Shown: positions 27,247-36,349 of the stretch, one piece after another
Layout: the number at the start of each line of letters is the position of its first letter
How positions within the stretch are numbered: position 1 is the first letter of the stretch
Assembly (NCBI RefSeq): GCF_008933115.1
Contig: NZ_WBVO01000009.1
Span: forward strand, 1 to 64,000
Origin: Phaeocystidibacter luteus
GTDB lineage: Bacteria; Bacteroidota; Bacteroidia; Flavobacteriales; Schleiferiaceae
Direction of reading: 5' to 3'
Length of the DNA: 64,000 nucleotides
Program-made: the position numbers and the translations under genes
Notes under the pieces: generated by a model
The model's input: only the letters and a program-made list of their open reading frames with translations
Database searches by the model: none
What the model was told of the DNA's origin: nothing

Positions 27247-27308
27247 CTAGCGCATGTTGAAAACGAAAGGTACAAAAAGGGTCCTTTCATTCTGTCAGAC
27301 ACATCCTA

Positions 27309-28004
27309 CTAGAACAATTCTAGCAGTTGAGGCATAGAGTGGATTTCTGCTGAGATTTTATCTGCGTGACTCTGGCCTTCTGGATTGAAGAACACCTGAT
27401 GCATTCCAACGCGTCGCGCTCCTCGAATATCCGCTTCCAAATTATCGCCAATCATAACCGATCTGTTGCGTTTTGCATTGGCACTATCCAGAGCGTGAAG
27501 GAAAATCTTCGGGTCGGGCTTATTCACTCCTACCATCTCAGATGAGATTACGGATTTAAAGAAAGGTTTAAGGCCAGACTTCGACATTTTTATATCCTGC
27601 ACCTCCGAAAACCCATTCGTAATGATGTGCATCTCGTACTTTTCCTGAAGTTGTCCCAATACCTCTAAAGTGCCAGGGAATAGTCGGGTCTTGTGTGGAG
27701 AGCGCTTGATGTACTCTACCTCCATGTGTTGCGACATTTCCGGATGCTCCACCTCAAAGCGTTTGAGTGTTGAGCTAAAGCGCGTCTTTCTCAGCGTCTC
27801 CTTATCGATAGTACCGGCCCGATAAGCGGCCCACTTTTCGTCGTTCACCTCTTCATAGGTTTCAATGAAAGCTTCCACGTCGCGAACGCCATGTTCTTGT
27901 AGACGCAATTCATGGAAGAGCTCCGAAAGCGTTTCGCGGCTATTTAACTTGAAATCCCAAAGGGTGTGGTCTAGATCGAAAAACAGGTGTGAGATGTCGT
28001 GCAT
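27309..28004 (-). CDS. YjjG-family HAD phosphatase (pyrimidine nucleotidase)
   Basis: The 231-residue haloacid dehalogenase has motif I FFDLDHTLWDF (catalytic Asp10, Asp12), motif II at IITNG, and motif III MIGDNLEADIRGA. The N-terminal cap with LWDFKLNSRETLSELF matches the YjjG/TIGR02254 group, which dephosphorylates pyrimidine nucleoside monophosphates including damaged ones. It lies 15 bases downstream of the RecD-like helicase gene and may be cotranscribed with it. Confidence 0.85.
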   Translation of the reverse strand: MHDISHLFFDLDHTLWDFKLNSRETLSELFHELRLQEHGVRDVEAFIETYEEVNDEKWAAYRAGTIDKETLRKTRFSSTLKRFEVEHPEMSQHMEVEYIKRSPHKTRLFPGTLEVLGQLQEKYEMHIITNGFSEVQDIKMSKSGLKPFFKSVISSEMVGVNKPDPKIFLHALDSANAKRNRSVMIGDNLEADIRGARRVGMHQVFFNPEGQSHADKISAEIHSMPQLLELF

Positions 28005-28019
28005 TTCACAAAGGTCGGA

Positions 28020-29444
28020 TTATGGATTCTGAGTTGGAAAGAATTCATTCGGAAATCCCAAAAGATAAACTTGACTCTTCGATCGTGTAAAGGCAGTGTA
28101 GAGCCATCGCAAGTATTCCAAATCAATGGTTCCATCCGGCGTCCAAGGATGCTCGATAAACACGTGGTTCCATTGTCCACCTTGCGCCTTGTGCCCCGTT
28201 ACCGCATAGCTGAACTTTACCTGTAATGCATTCAAGAAGGGGTCGTTCTTCACTTGCTCCATTCTTTTTGATTTCGACGGGATGTCGCTGTAATCTGCTT
28301 GCACGCCTTCGTACAGCTGATTACTCATTTCTCGATCGAGGGAAGGTCCCTCCAGATCGAGTACATCTAGCATCAACTTCGACTCAAAAGGTTCTTCATC
28401 GGGATAATCGGGAAGCCTGAGCGTAACATCAACAAAGGTGAAGCCATGTATGCTCATTTCGTTTCTGATTTGAAGGACCTCCACCACATCACCATTGGCT
28501 AGAAATCCCGCCTTGTGAGAATTGGGCAACCAGAAATAATTGTTCTTGACAATCATCAGGTAATCACCGGTTGCGACTCTATCCTCCCGCCAATGCACGC
28601 GCGATCGTATCTGTCGATTGTACAAATTTGCCCGCTTATTCGAACGCGTTACCACTACCACTTCATCCACTCCTTCATCATTCGCTTTGTTGAGAGCTTC
28701 TTCAATCATATATCCGTCATACAAGCGATGTACATCCGCATTCTCTTGGAGTAGCACTTTGGGATTGTGCTCCTTCTGCAATTCTCTCAGATAGGTAGCG
28801 TTGCGAAGCACGCCCGATTCTTCCGACTGACGCATGACCTGCCTGAGTTCTGTGAAGTAAACATCTCTTCCATATCCAGCGAGAACGGTCGGATTGAGGG
28901 CAGGAGATGTGTCGTAATGAACGGGCGGAAGCTGCGCCGTATCGCCAATAAACATGAGCTTGTTTCCCTTCCCCATGCTCACAAATCGAAGCAAGTCTTC
29001 CAGCAATGAGCCACCCGTCATTCGTGCATCGAGGGTGCTATCGGATATCATTGAGGCTTCATCGACCACAAACAAGGTGTTCGAGGCGCGATTGGGCCGA
29101 ATGGTAAAGGCCATTCCACCTCCTGGTAAACGCTGCGGAATGTAGATGGCTTTGTGAATAGTGAAGGCTCTCGTTTGGGCGTAATGCGCCATCACCTTGG
29201 CCGCTCTACCTGTTGGGGCGAGCAGTACAACTTGAATATCCAATGAAGGAAGCGTTTTTACGAAAGACCGGATGAGGGAAGTCTTCCCCGTACCGGCATA
29301 CCCCTGAAGAATCATGGCGGTATCGGTCCGGTTGTCGGACAAAAACTCGGCAACTTTACCCAACGCAACGTTCTGATCCTGCGTTGGTGTAAATGGAAAG
29401 TTGCTGCTGAGCTGAGCTCTTATTTCATCGGAAGTTATAGCCAT
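28020..29444 (-). CDS. RecD-like/UvrD-like ATP-dependent DNA helicase
   Basis: The 474-residue superfamily 1 helicase has Walker A GYAGTGKTS (residues 48-56), DEASM, GDTAQLPPV, and near the C-terminus SYAVTGHKAQGGQWNHV and YTAFTRSKSQV. This is the short RecD-like ATPase common in Bacteroidota, which lacks the full RecBCD partner set nearby. It precedes yjjG-like on the same strand. Confidence 0.88.
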   Translation of the reverse strand: MAITSDEIRAQLSSNFPFTPTQDQNVALGKVAEFLSDNRTDTAMILQGYAGTGKTSLIRSFVKTLPSLDIQVVLLAPTGRAAKVMAHYAQTRAFTIHKAIYIPQRLPGGGMAFTIRPNRASNTLFVVDEASMISDSTLDARMTGGSLLEDLLRFVSMGKGNKLMFIGDTAQLPPVHYDTSPALNPTVLAGYGRDVYFTELRQVMRQSEESGVLRNATYLRELQKEHNPKVLLQENADVHRLYDGYMIEEALNKANDEGVDEVVVVTRSNKRANLYNRQIRSRVHWREDRVATGDYLMIVKNNYFWLPNSHKAGFLANGDVVEVLQIRNEMSIHGFTFVDVTLRLPDYPDEEPFESKLMLDVLDLEGPSLDREMSNQLYEGVQADYSDIPSKSKRMEQVKNDPFLNALQVKFSYAVTGHKAQGGQWNHVFIEHPWTPDGTIDLEYLRWLYTAFTRSKSQVYLLGFPNEFFPTQNP

Positions 29445-29551
29445 ATCGGAATAGTGGCAATTTAACGGTCAGAACACAGCTTTTACAACTTTCAGCGTTG
29501 AAAAAAAATCGTAGTTTTGTCTGCGTTCATAACCCACTCTTATCTGAGAAT

Positions 29552-30166
29552 ATGAAGAATGTCATTTATGCTATTCGTGCCGCTTTGTTGGTATTAGCTG
29601 GCTTCCTAGCCTACAAGACGTACCGTGTTGTAATGGAACCGATTGAATTTGAGAGAATTGAGAAGCGTCGCTTTGCCGATGTAATCACAAGCCTCGAAGA
29701 CATCCGCGAAGCTCAAAAACTTTACAAGCAAGAGAATGGTCAGTATACTGGTGACCTCGACGTACTCATTGGTTACGTTGACACGGGTATGGTTGACATC
29801 CGCACAAGAAAGGATTCTTCATTCATGCGTTACAACGAAGTGTACCGTACAGATATGAATGTGGACACCGTAATCTACCGCACAATCGGTACTGAAAGCG
29901 TAAAAGAGCGCCTATTTACATCAGAATACAACGCCGAAGCGCGCATGCGATACATACCTTACTCTGATAATGTGGAGTTTGAAATGGACGCATCTGTAAT
30001 CGACAGAAATGGGGTTGAAGTTCCTGTTTTCGAAGTGAAAGCTGGGTACGACAAAATCTACCACGATTTAATCGCTAAAGGCCAGTACGCTTACTTCATC
30101 GATGAAAATGCTGAATTGATCATCGGATCACTTACAGAACCAACTTTGAGTGGTAACTGGAAGTAA
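29552..30166 (+). CDS. Membrane-anchored pilin-like protein
   Basis: The 204-residue protein has one N-terminal membrane segment (about residues 5-25) and a following helix with ITSLEDIREAQKLYKQENGQYTGDLDVLI. This is the kind of helix and NGxYT loop seen in type IV/II pseudopilins. No prepilin peptidase signal is present. The rest is an extracytoplasmic beta-rich region. It overlaps the downstream DUF3822 gene by 17 bases. The start at 29552 was chosen because the preceding in-frame stretch is not protein-like and overlaps a TAGTTTTG promoter element at 29512-29519. Confidence 0.65.
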   Translation: MKNVIYAIRAALLVLAGFLAYKTYRVVMEPIEFERIEKRRFADVITSLEDIREAQKLYKQENGQYTGDLDVLIGYVDTGMVDIRTRKDSSFMRYNEVYRTDMNVDTVIYRTIGTESVKERLFTSEYNAEARMRYIPYSDNVEFEMDASVIDRNGVEVPVFEVKAGYDKIYHDLIAKGQYAYFIDENAELIIGSLTEPTLSGNWK

Positions 30167-30989
30167 GAGTATTTCCACGCGCGCCGAGTTTATCGACGAC
30201 GCCATAGAACAATTATCCGCCGTTGAAGGCGTGTTGTCCATCTTCCATACGGAGGGTGGACTTTCTTTTTCATTGGCCCATGCCTCCTCCGGCAGGGTTA
30301 TGCTCTTAGTGGACTATGAACTGGACAATCGTCCCGAATCTGGACTAGAACTACTCAACCAGTTCAACGAGACGTTCAAGTCGTACCAACTAGGCTGGGA
30401 TGTGGAGCGCTTCACTTGGATTCCTCAAGAGCTCTTCCTCGAGTCTGAAACCACTCAACTCGGCTCCAAGCTACTTGGGATCAACAATGCGATTGCAACA
30501 CCTGTCCCCGAATTGGAAGCCGTACTCATCCATTCTCCCATTCCTCCCGTACTAGAGAGAATCGCCGAAGCACTCGAAGCACCCATCCTACTTCCAAAGC
30601 CAGCTTCGGATGCATTGTCGCTGGGAAGGCATTGGAAAACCAGACCAGGAGAACACGTTTACTTACACCTCGAAAAGGAGTACGTAGATATCTTGGCCTT
30701 TTCTAATGGCAAGCTTCAGCTTCACAATAGATTCGTGGCGAAAACCAAAGAAGATAAACTCTACTTTGTACTATACGCCTACGAGCAATTGAAATTTCAT
30801 CCCGACGAAGTTCCGTTGAAACTCACGGGAGGGATATTAGAAAACGACGACTTGTGGAAGAGCTTTGACAAGTACGTTCGCAACGTAGAATGGCTTGAGA
30901 ACCTGAACCAGATTCACAGTACCGCAGCCATTCCACAATCACAACTGCGTCAATACGCGCCACTCATTCACCTGCACTCATGCGTATAA
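30150..30989 (+). CDS. DUF3822 family protein
   Basis: This 279-residue cytoplasmic protein belongs to DUF3822, a Bacteroidota family placed in the actin-like ATPase (ASKHA) fold. PilM of type IV pilus and type II secretion systems has the same fold. It begins with a GTG codon inside the pilin-like gene (17-base overlap) and overlaps rsmD by 10 bases. Conserved features are a strand-rich N-terminus and VYLHLEKEYVDILAFSNGKLQLHN. Its function is unknown; a role beside the pilin-like neighbour is inferred from coupling and fold only. Confidence 0.82.
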   Translation: MVTGSKSISTRAEFIDDAIEQLSAVEGVLSIFHTEGGLSFSLAHASSGRVMLLVDYELDNRPESGLELLNQFNETFKSYQLGWDVERFTWIPQELFLESETTQLGSKLLGINNAIATPVPELEAVLIHSPIPPVLERIAEALEAPILLPKPASDALSLGRHWKTRPGEHVYLHLEKEYVDILAFSNGKLQLHNRFVAKTKEDKLYFVLYAYEQLKFHPDEVPLKLTGGILENDDLWKSFDKYVRNVEWLENLNQIHSTAAIPQSQLRQYAPLIHLHSCV

Positions 30990-31519
30990 TTAGCGGCAAA
31001 CATCGCGGCAAACATATCACTGCACCCACCAAACTTCCAGTTCGCCCAACCACCGATTTCGGCAAGGAGAGCCTGTTCAATATCCTCATGAACTGGTACA
31101 ACCTCTCTGAAGTTACTGTTCTAGACCTATTCGCTGGCACGGGTAACCTCAGCTACGAATTCGGTTCACGCGATGCGGAGAAAATTACCGCGGTAGATAT
31201 ACACAACGGTTGTGTGCGCTTCATCGAAAAGACGGCAGCTGAATTGGGATATGATCAGTTGAAAGTACTCAAGGGTGATGCCCTGAAGTTTGCGCAAAGA
31301 ACACTCGATAAGTATGATATTATTGTGGCCGATCCTCCGTATGATTGGGACGGTCATGACGCGCTCATTGAAGCGGTGTTATCAAAGGGCTTGCTAAAAG
31401 AGCACGGGGTATTCGTATTGGAGCATGGCGAAAACCTAGATTTTAGCGAACATCCCGATTTATTGGACAAACGCAAATACGGCAGCGTGCACTTTGCCAT
31501 TTTCGGCGAAGAAGACTAA
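30980..31519 (+). CDS. rsmD: 16S rRNA (guanine(966)-N2)-methyltransferase
   Basis: The enzyme methylates G966 of 16S rRNA with S-adenosylmethionine. The 179-residue protein has MRIISGKHRGKHI at the N-terminus, the SAM motif LDLFAGTGNLSYEF near residues 48-60, and ADPPYDW, the catalytic (D/N)PPY motif. It overlaps DUF3822 and its stop codon shares four bases with the convergent rdgB gene. Confidence 0.93.
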   Translation: MRIISGKHRGKHITAPTKLPVRPTTDFGKESLFNILMNWYNLSEVTVLDLFAGTGNLSYEFGSRDAEKITAVDIHNGCVRFIEKTAAELGYDQLKVLKGDALKFAQRTLDKYDIIVADPPYDWDGHDALIEAVLSKGLLKEHGVFVLEHGENLDFSEHPDLLDKRKYGSVHFAIFGEED

Positions 31520-32094
31520 GCGTTTTCGGCAAGCCAATCCACTAGCTTGGCAATAGCTCTGCCTCGGTGGCTTCTTTCATTCTTTTCTTTCGAAGACATC
31601 TCGGCAAAACTACGCGTCTCGTCTTCTGGCGTAAAAATCGGGTCATACCCAAAGCCTTCTTCTCCAATCGGATTTTCAAGGATTGATCCGCGTACCACAC
31701 CATCAAACGTGTGCATCTTATCTTGCCAGAATAGGCAAATTGCTGTTCTAAACTGAGCGCCACGATTCGGATTCCCGGAAAGTTCGTGAAGCACCTTCAT
31801 CATGTTTGCCGTAGCATCCTTCGCGGCACCAGCATATCTGGCTGAGTAAACTCCTGGAGCTCCGTCTAAAGCGTCAATCTCCAAGCCTGTATCATCCGCA
31901 AAGCAATTCATGTTGTACTTGCGGTAAATGAATTCAGCCTTTTGTCGGGCATTCCCATCTAGTGATATTGCTGTCTCTTCAAGCTCCTCCTCGTGACCAA
32001 TATCCGTAAGCGATACGAGTTCAATCCCTTCGGGCATGAGCTCTTGGACTTCCTTGAGTTTGTTCTGATTCTGGGTAGCAAATACTAGTTTCAT
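31516..32094 (-). CDS. rdgB: RdgB/HAM1 non-canonical purine NTP pyrophosphatase
   Basis: The enzyme removes ITP, dITP and XTP from the nucleotide pool. The 192-residue protein has LVFATQNQNKLKEV at the N-terminus, FADDTGLEIDALDGAPGVYSARY in the middle, and the FGYDPIF and SHRGRA motifs near the end, all family hallmarks. The start at 32094 gives the usual N-terminus; a TAATTTTG promoter element lies at 32144-32151. Confidence 0.95.
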   Translation of the reverse strand: MKLVFATQNQNKLKEVQELMPEGIELVSLTDIGHEEELEETAISLDGNARQKAEFIYRKYNMNCFADDTGLEIDALDGAPGVYSARYAGAAKDATANMMKVLHELSGNPNRGAQFRTAICLFWQDKMHTFDGVVRGSILENPIGEEGFGYDPIFTPEDETRSFAEMSSKEKNERSHRGRAIAKLVDWLAENA

Positions 32095-32149
32095 ATTCAA
32101 TATTGATATCTACTTATACCAACGCGGAGAAGCACGTTCGGTTCAAAAT

Positions 32150-32182
32150 TACCATTCACCGGTCGAATAATACCACTCACCG
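32150..32182 (+). promoter_or_regulatory. Direct repeat, likely LytTR-type operator
   Basis: TACCATTCACCG at 32150-32161 recurs as TACCACTCACCG at 32171-32182. The repeats start 21 bases apart, two helical turns, which is the spacing of LytTR response regulator sites, and the core resembles the (A)CCRTTC-type LytTR half site. They lie about 75-107 bases upstream of the secreted-protein gene, whose operon contains a LytTR regulator. An imperfect -7 element (CACTTTTG, 32215-32222) follows at a distance suited to activation. Confidence 0.5.
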
Positions 32183-32256
32183 ACATTCATAATAGGAATG
32201 ATAGCCGGTCGCCGCACTTTTGGAGTGTTCATTACAGAAACCCAAAGATGCCAATC

Positions 32257-32616
32257 ATGAAAAAGTTCTTAACCGCAACACTAATCGCCCTAGCCTCTTC
32301 ATTCTCTTTTGCACATGCACAGGCTCCAGTTGGCGCACCAAACAATCCAACCGCTCCAAAGTCAGTTCAAATGATTCAGTGGGACATTGAATATGTCGAG
32401 CACCTTGTGATGTTTGAATATATCAACCCCCTGAACGCAGAGCTCCACCTCAAAATCTATGGACCACAAGGTTACCTCGTACACGTTGAGGACCTCAGCG
32501 ATGCCGATAGAAGCAAGCTCGGTTTTGATTTGGAGGGCATGGCAGACGGAGAATACGAAGTGGTATTGGAGAGCGGCGAATACGTTCTTGCCATAGAAAA
32601 GGTAACCCTCTACTGA
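32257..32616 (+). CDS. Small secreted protein of the LytTR operon
   Basis: The 119-residue protein starts with a signal peptide (MKKFLTATLIALASSFSFAHAQ). The mature part is a small beta-rich domain with ADGEYEVVLESGEYVLAIEKVTLY, like the DUF3244-type or sorting domain folds of exported Bacteroidota proteins. The kinase gene starts 18 bases after the stop codon, so it is the first gene of a four-gene operon. It is a candidate target of its own regulator through the upstream direct repeats. Confidence 0.75.
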   Translation: MKKFLTATLIALASSFSFAHAQAPVGAPNNPTAPKSVQMIQWDIEYVEHLVMFEYINPLNAELHLKIYGPQGYLVHVEDLSDADRSKLGFDLEGMADGEYEVVLESGEYVLAIEKVTLY

Positions 32617-32634
32617 TAAACGTATATTGTCGTT

Positions 32635-33660
32635 GTGAAACAACGCGTTCGACCGATACTCATCAAGCTTATGTCAGCCACCGTGCTGGCTTTGCTTTAT
32701 AACATAGCTGCTGGCATTATCACTTCGGTGACCCGCGACTGGCTCACGTTGGAGCTGAGTGGCTTGTACATAGATATCGCGTTCTTTCTCATTTTGATTT
32801 ACCTGATTGAATACCTGCGCCGAATGTTTCCAGCCTATCGCAATAGTTTAGGCCCCGTAGGCGTCCTCGTTCAGCGTATGTTCATTCTATTAATCCCCAT
32901 CCTTATCCTGGTCCGACTATCCATTCAGGCCAAGGTATGGCTAGGGTCTTGGTACACCTTCATCTCCTTCGGAACCATCGCCTCCTATCAAGCTATAGCC
33001 TTCTTTGTGTTCCTTATTTACGTTGGTTTAGATATGGGGTACGAGTTACTCGATAAGTGGAGAAGTAGCGAGGCCGAGAAAGAAAAACTGCATCGTTTAC
33101 ACACCCAAGCACAACTAGAAAACCTCAAAGCTCAGGTAAATCCACACTTCCTTTTCAATAGTTTGAATACACTGTCGTCACTGATTGTTGAAGATGAAGC
33201 CAGAGCCCGACAGTTCGTTCGACAGCTTAGTTCGGTATACCGATACATCCTGGAAAATCGCGAGAAGGACATGGTTACGCTCGATAATGAGATCAAGCTG
33301 TTTGACTCATATATCTACCTATGTGAAACTAGATTTGAAGACAATTTGAAGGTTGAAACACAATGGCCAGATCGTCCGACAGAATGGAGAATCCCGCCTA
33401 TGACCCTTCAAATTCTAGTGGAGAACGCCATCAAACACAATGCGATCTCAACCAAAAAACCACTCAAACTTTGGGTGGAAACAAAGGGGAATCAGCTCAT
33501 CGTTGGCAACAGCGATCAACCCCGGAGGCAATTGGAATCGGGCACGGGCTTCGGACTTTCGAATATTCGCGAACGCTTCGCCCAGTTGTCGAACCAAAAA
33601 ATACAAATCGATAAAGTTGAAGGTAACTTTGTTGTGACCTTACCTTTGATAAAGGCATGA
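32635..33660 (+). CDS. LytS-type membrane sensor histidine kinase
   Basis: The 341-residue protein starts with GTG and has four membrane segments (about residues 10-30, 45-62, 75-97, 107-134). A coiled coil leads to a His_kinase (PF06580) domain with NPHFLFNSLNTLSSLI (His171) and an HATPase domain with GFGLSNIRERF. No sensor domain is present beyond the membrane helices. Such kinases phosphorylate a LytTR regulator, here the gene whose start overlaps by four bases. Confidence 0.92.
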   Translation: MKQRVRPILIKLMSATVLALLYNIAAGIITSVTRDWLTLELSGLYIDIAFFLILIYLIEYLRRMFPAYRNSLGPVGVLVQRMFILLIPILILVRLSIQAKVWLGSWYTFISFGTIASYQAIAFFVFLIYVGLDMGYELLDKWRSSEAEKEKLHRLHTQAQLENLKAQVNPHFLFNSLNTLSSLIVEDEARARQFVRQLSSVYRYILENREKDMVTLDNEIKLFDSYIYLCETRFEDNLKVETQWPDRPTEWRIPPMTLQILVENAIKHNAISTKKPLKLWVETKGNQLIVGNSDQPRRQLESGTGFGLSNIRERFAQLSNQKIQIDKVEGNFVVTLPLIKA

Positions 33661-34415
33661 TACGAGCGCTCATCATAGAAGACGAACCACACGCACAGCG
33701 AGAATTAAAACGCTTGCTGGACGACCTGCATGTTGATGTGAAGGTCGATGGCTACGCCGATAGCGTAGATGAAGCCATTGAACTGATCGATAACCACAGG
33801 GTGGATCTCATTTTTATGGACATTCAACTGTCGGACGGGTTGAGCTTTGACATCTTCCAAGAGATTGAGGTAGACACTCCCGTGATTTTCACAACCGCGT
33901 TTGATGAATACGCCATTCGCGCTTTCAAAGTAAACAGCGTTGATTACCTCCTGAAGCCAGTTGAGCCCGAAGCGCTAGAAGCGGCGTTGAAAAAGTTTGA
34001 AAAGAACCAGGTCCCATCCCTTCAAATGGAAGCGCTGATGAAAGCCTTTCAACCGCCACCTGCGGCTGAGAAGAAATTCAAGTCGAGATGGGCCGTGAAG
34101 GTTGGAGACAAGATCAAAACCTTCACTTCAGAGGATATTGCCTATTTCTATGCAGACGATGACTCTCTATACCTCGTTCCGAAAAACGGATCTGCCGTCA
34201 TTATAGATGGCTCACTCTCTCAACTTGTAGAGGAAACAAATCCGAATGACTTCTTTCAAATAAGCAGGAAGCTAGTGGTGTCGTACCCCTCCATTCAAAA
34301 AGTTGAACGTTATGGCACTTCTCAATATGCGTTGGAATTGCTCCCTTCGTTTACAGAAAGAGTATTGGTAAGTCGAGCACGTACCAAGGCATTCATGAAA
34401 TGGTTGAATCAATGA
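33657..34415 (+). CDS. LytTR family DNA-binding response regulator
   Basis: The 252-residue protein has a receiver domain (IEDEP, phospho-acceptor Asp55 in FMDIQLSDG, Lys near LLKPVEP) followed by a LytTR DNA-binding domain from about residue 150 (AVKVGDKIKTF, YPSIQKVERYGTSQY, VSRARTKAFMKWL). It overlaps the kinase gene and the following lipoprotein gene by four bases each. The direct repeats at 32150-32182 are its likely binding site. Confidence 0.93.
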   Translation: MIRALIIEDEPHAQRELKRLLDDLHVDVKVDGYADSVDEAIELIDNHRVDLIFMDIQLSDGLSFDIFQEIEVDTPVIFTTAFDEYAIRAFKVNSVDYLLKPVEPEALEAALKKFEKNQVPSLQMEALMKAFQPPPAAEKKFKSRWAVKVGDKIKTFTSEDIAYFYADDDSLYLVPKNGSAVIIDGSLSQLVEETNPNDFFQISRKLVVSYPSIQKVERYGTSQYALELLPSFTERVLVSRARTKAFMKWLNQ

Positions 34416-35437
34416 AGCGCTTTCTTTCACATATCGTCCTCTTGATTCTAGCCGTAGGCTGCAGCAAACCGCTTATCATTCAAATTGATGATTTGCCGGA
34501 CAACACACCTGGAAGCGAGCCTATCTACATCACCGGTAATTTTAACCATTGGAACCCGGGCGACCCTACCTATCAAATAAGTCGAGATTCTACTGGAGGT
34601 GGATACATCGAAATCCCTAGAGGTATTGGCCATTTGGAGTATAAATTCACGCGTGGTTCATGGGAATCGGAAGAACTCGACAGTTGTGGGAACACTATCC
34701 CAAACCGTGTGATTTCCAACCTCCAAATCAACGAGGTAAATGTTGAAATTGAACAATGGAAAGATCGCCCAGAACGATTCTGTGACGGGATTGTAGTACT
34801 CATCAAAGTTCCAGATGAAACGCCTTTCCCCAACGAAATCTACCTAACCGGAGAATTCAACGGATGGCAAGCGGGCGGTAGTCAGTATCGCGCTGAATAT
34901 GCGGGGGATAACATCTACCGATTAGAACTTCCAAAATCATACTCAGGCAAGGAGTTTAAGGTTACAAGAGGCACCTGGACAACCGTGGAAGTATCGGAAA
35001 ACGGAAGAGATATCGTGAACCGCAGATTGACCAATGGACGTAGACAACGCATAGAGGTAAGCCTTTGGAAAGACTTCTGTCTACAGGAACATCCGTACCG
35101 CTATCTGCGAATAACAGACTTGCCGGAATCTACTCCACTCGGATCGAGCTTGCATTTTGCGTCTAACATTAACGGATGGAATCCGAGCTCAAGCGAGTAC
35201 AAGTTTGAGAAAATGGCCGATGGCGATTACATCATTCGGATACCAAACTCACCCGACCCTATCGAATTCAAGATTACGAGAGGGGGCAACTGGCATACGG
35301 TGGAAACGGGTAAGAACGGATACGAAATTTCAAACCGCAAGCTGAGTTTCGGAATTCAGGACACCATCGACTTGGTGGTGCACAACTGGAAGGATCAGCC
35401 AGTACAAGGGCCAAATGAATCTGATGAAGACTACTAG
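34412..35437 (+). CDS. Lipoprotein with three E-set (CBM-like) repeats
   Basis: The 341-residue lipoprotein (LAVGC, Cys17) has three tandem domains of about 105 residues. Each opens with a GNFNHWNPGD / GEFNGWQAGG / NINGWNPSSS segment and contains a KFTRGSW / KVTRGTW / KITRGGNW strand. This is the pattern of glycogen-binding-like E-set modules of the AMPK/CBM20-48 type, as also found attached to Bacteroidota esterases. It has no catalytic domain. Its ATG overlaps the regulator stop (ATGA), so it is part of the LytTR operon. A carbohydrate ligand is inferred. Confidence 0.8.
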   Translation: MKRFLSHIVLLILAVGCSKPLIIQIDDLPDNTPGSEPIYITGNFNHWNPGDPTYQISRDSTGGGYIEIPRGIGHLEYKFTRGSWESEELDSCGNTIPNRVISNLQINEVNVEIEQWKDRPERFCDGIVVLIKVPDETPFPNEIYLTGEFNGWQAGGSQYRAEYAGDNIYRLELPKSYSGKEFKVTRGTWTTVEVSENGRDIVNRRLTNGRRQRIEVSLWKDFCLQEHPYRYLRITDLPESTPLGSSLHFASNINGWNPSSSEYKFEKMADGDYIIRIPNSPDPIEFKITRGGNWHTVETGKNGYEISNRKLSFGIQDTIDLVVHNWKDQPVQGPNESDEDY

Positions 35438-36297
35438 CTGAGGCCTTTTTCGGCTCGACGTACAGCCCAACGATCTTTGTATTCAATCCAAGACTGCCCC
35501 CCTACTTTTCTAGCGAGATTATCGAGCTGGCGCATCACCGTTACGTTGTACAAACCTTGAAGCTTTCTCACTGGCGATGGGTCTAAAGCCCGAAGTGAAA
35601 GCGAAAAACTCCCAGACAAGTACTTCATATAATGCCACCATCCACCAGGCATAAAGAGGGTGTCTCCATGGTGCAGTTCAGCCTCCATACCGCTGACATT
35701 CTTCAGTGCTGGCCAACGGTCAAAATCAGGATTGTCGATATCGATGTCCTCTACATTGTGTACACCGAATGGAATTCGATAAAGGTCCTTCTTGTACTTC
35801 GGATCGAAAAGTATAGCGCGTTTCTCTCCCACAAAATTGGTGTGAAACACATGACTCATGTCGATATCATAGTGTAGAAAAACATTCGATCCCTCTCCCC
35901 CAAAGAACATCATTGGAAACTGCTTGAGTACGCGCGGCGCCCAATCTGGCACCTCAAAATCGTTACACAACTCAGGAATGTGTTTGAAAATATTGTAGAG
36001 GAAAATGCGCAGCTCGGTCGGACCAGATTCGAGAAGGTCAAGATATTCGGCCATTCTCATTTCCGCGATGGGCTCGTTCACCTTTTTGGAATAATCGACC
36101 TTGGAATTGTCGTAAAGCGGCACAATGTGATCTCCTGCAATCTGACGAATGAAATCCATGTCCCACTTTTCTGTGGCCACCCATTTATCTGCAAAATCTT
36201 CTAGAACTACTGGTCGACGAGGTTTGAGAAATTCACGTTCAAAAGTAGCTCTATCTAGTCCGCTCACACGAGGGATTGGTTCTAGCTTAAAGCCCAT
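35434..36297 (-). CDS. JmjC/cupin-like domain protein
   Basis: The 287-residue protein belongs to the cupin_8/JmjC-like 2-oxoglutarate/Fe(II) oxygenase family. The metal site is visible as HYDIDMSH in the first part of the core and GGWWHYMKYL later; ILFDP follows the first. The family hydroxylates proteins or small molecules; the substrate here is unknown. Its stop codon overlaps that of the convergent lipoprotein gene by four bases (CTAG). Confidence 0.82.
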   Translation of the reverse strand: MGFKLEPIPRVSGLDRATFEREFLKPRRPVVLEDFADKWVATEKWDMDFIRQIAGDHIVPLYDNSKVDYSKKVNEPIAEMRMAEYLDLLESGPTELRIFLYNIFKHIPELCNDFEVPDWAPRVLKQFPMMFFGGEGSNVFLHYDIDMSHVFHTNFVGEKRAILFDPKYKKDLYRIPFGVHNVEDIDIDNPDFDRWPALKNVSGMEAELHHGDTLFMPGGWWHYMKYLSGSFSLSLRALDPSPVRKLQGLYNVTVMRQLDNLARKVGGQSWIEYKDRWAVRRAEKGLS

Positions 36298-36349
36298 GGA
36301 AGGAGGTTTGGTTGAACTAACTTACTTTAGAGGGGTCTAAACTCTTGCT

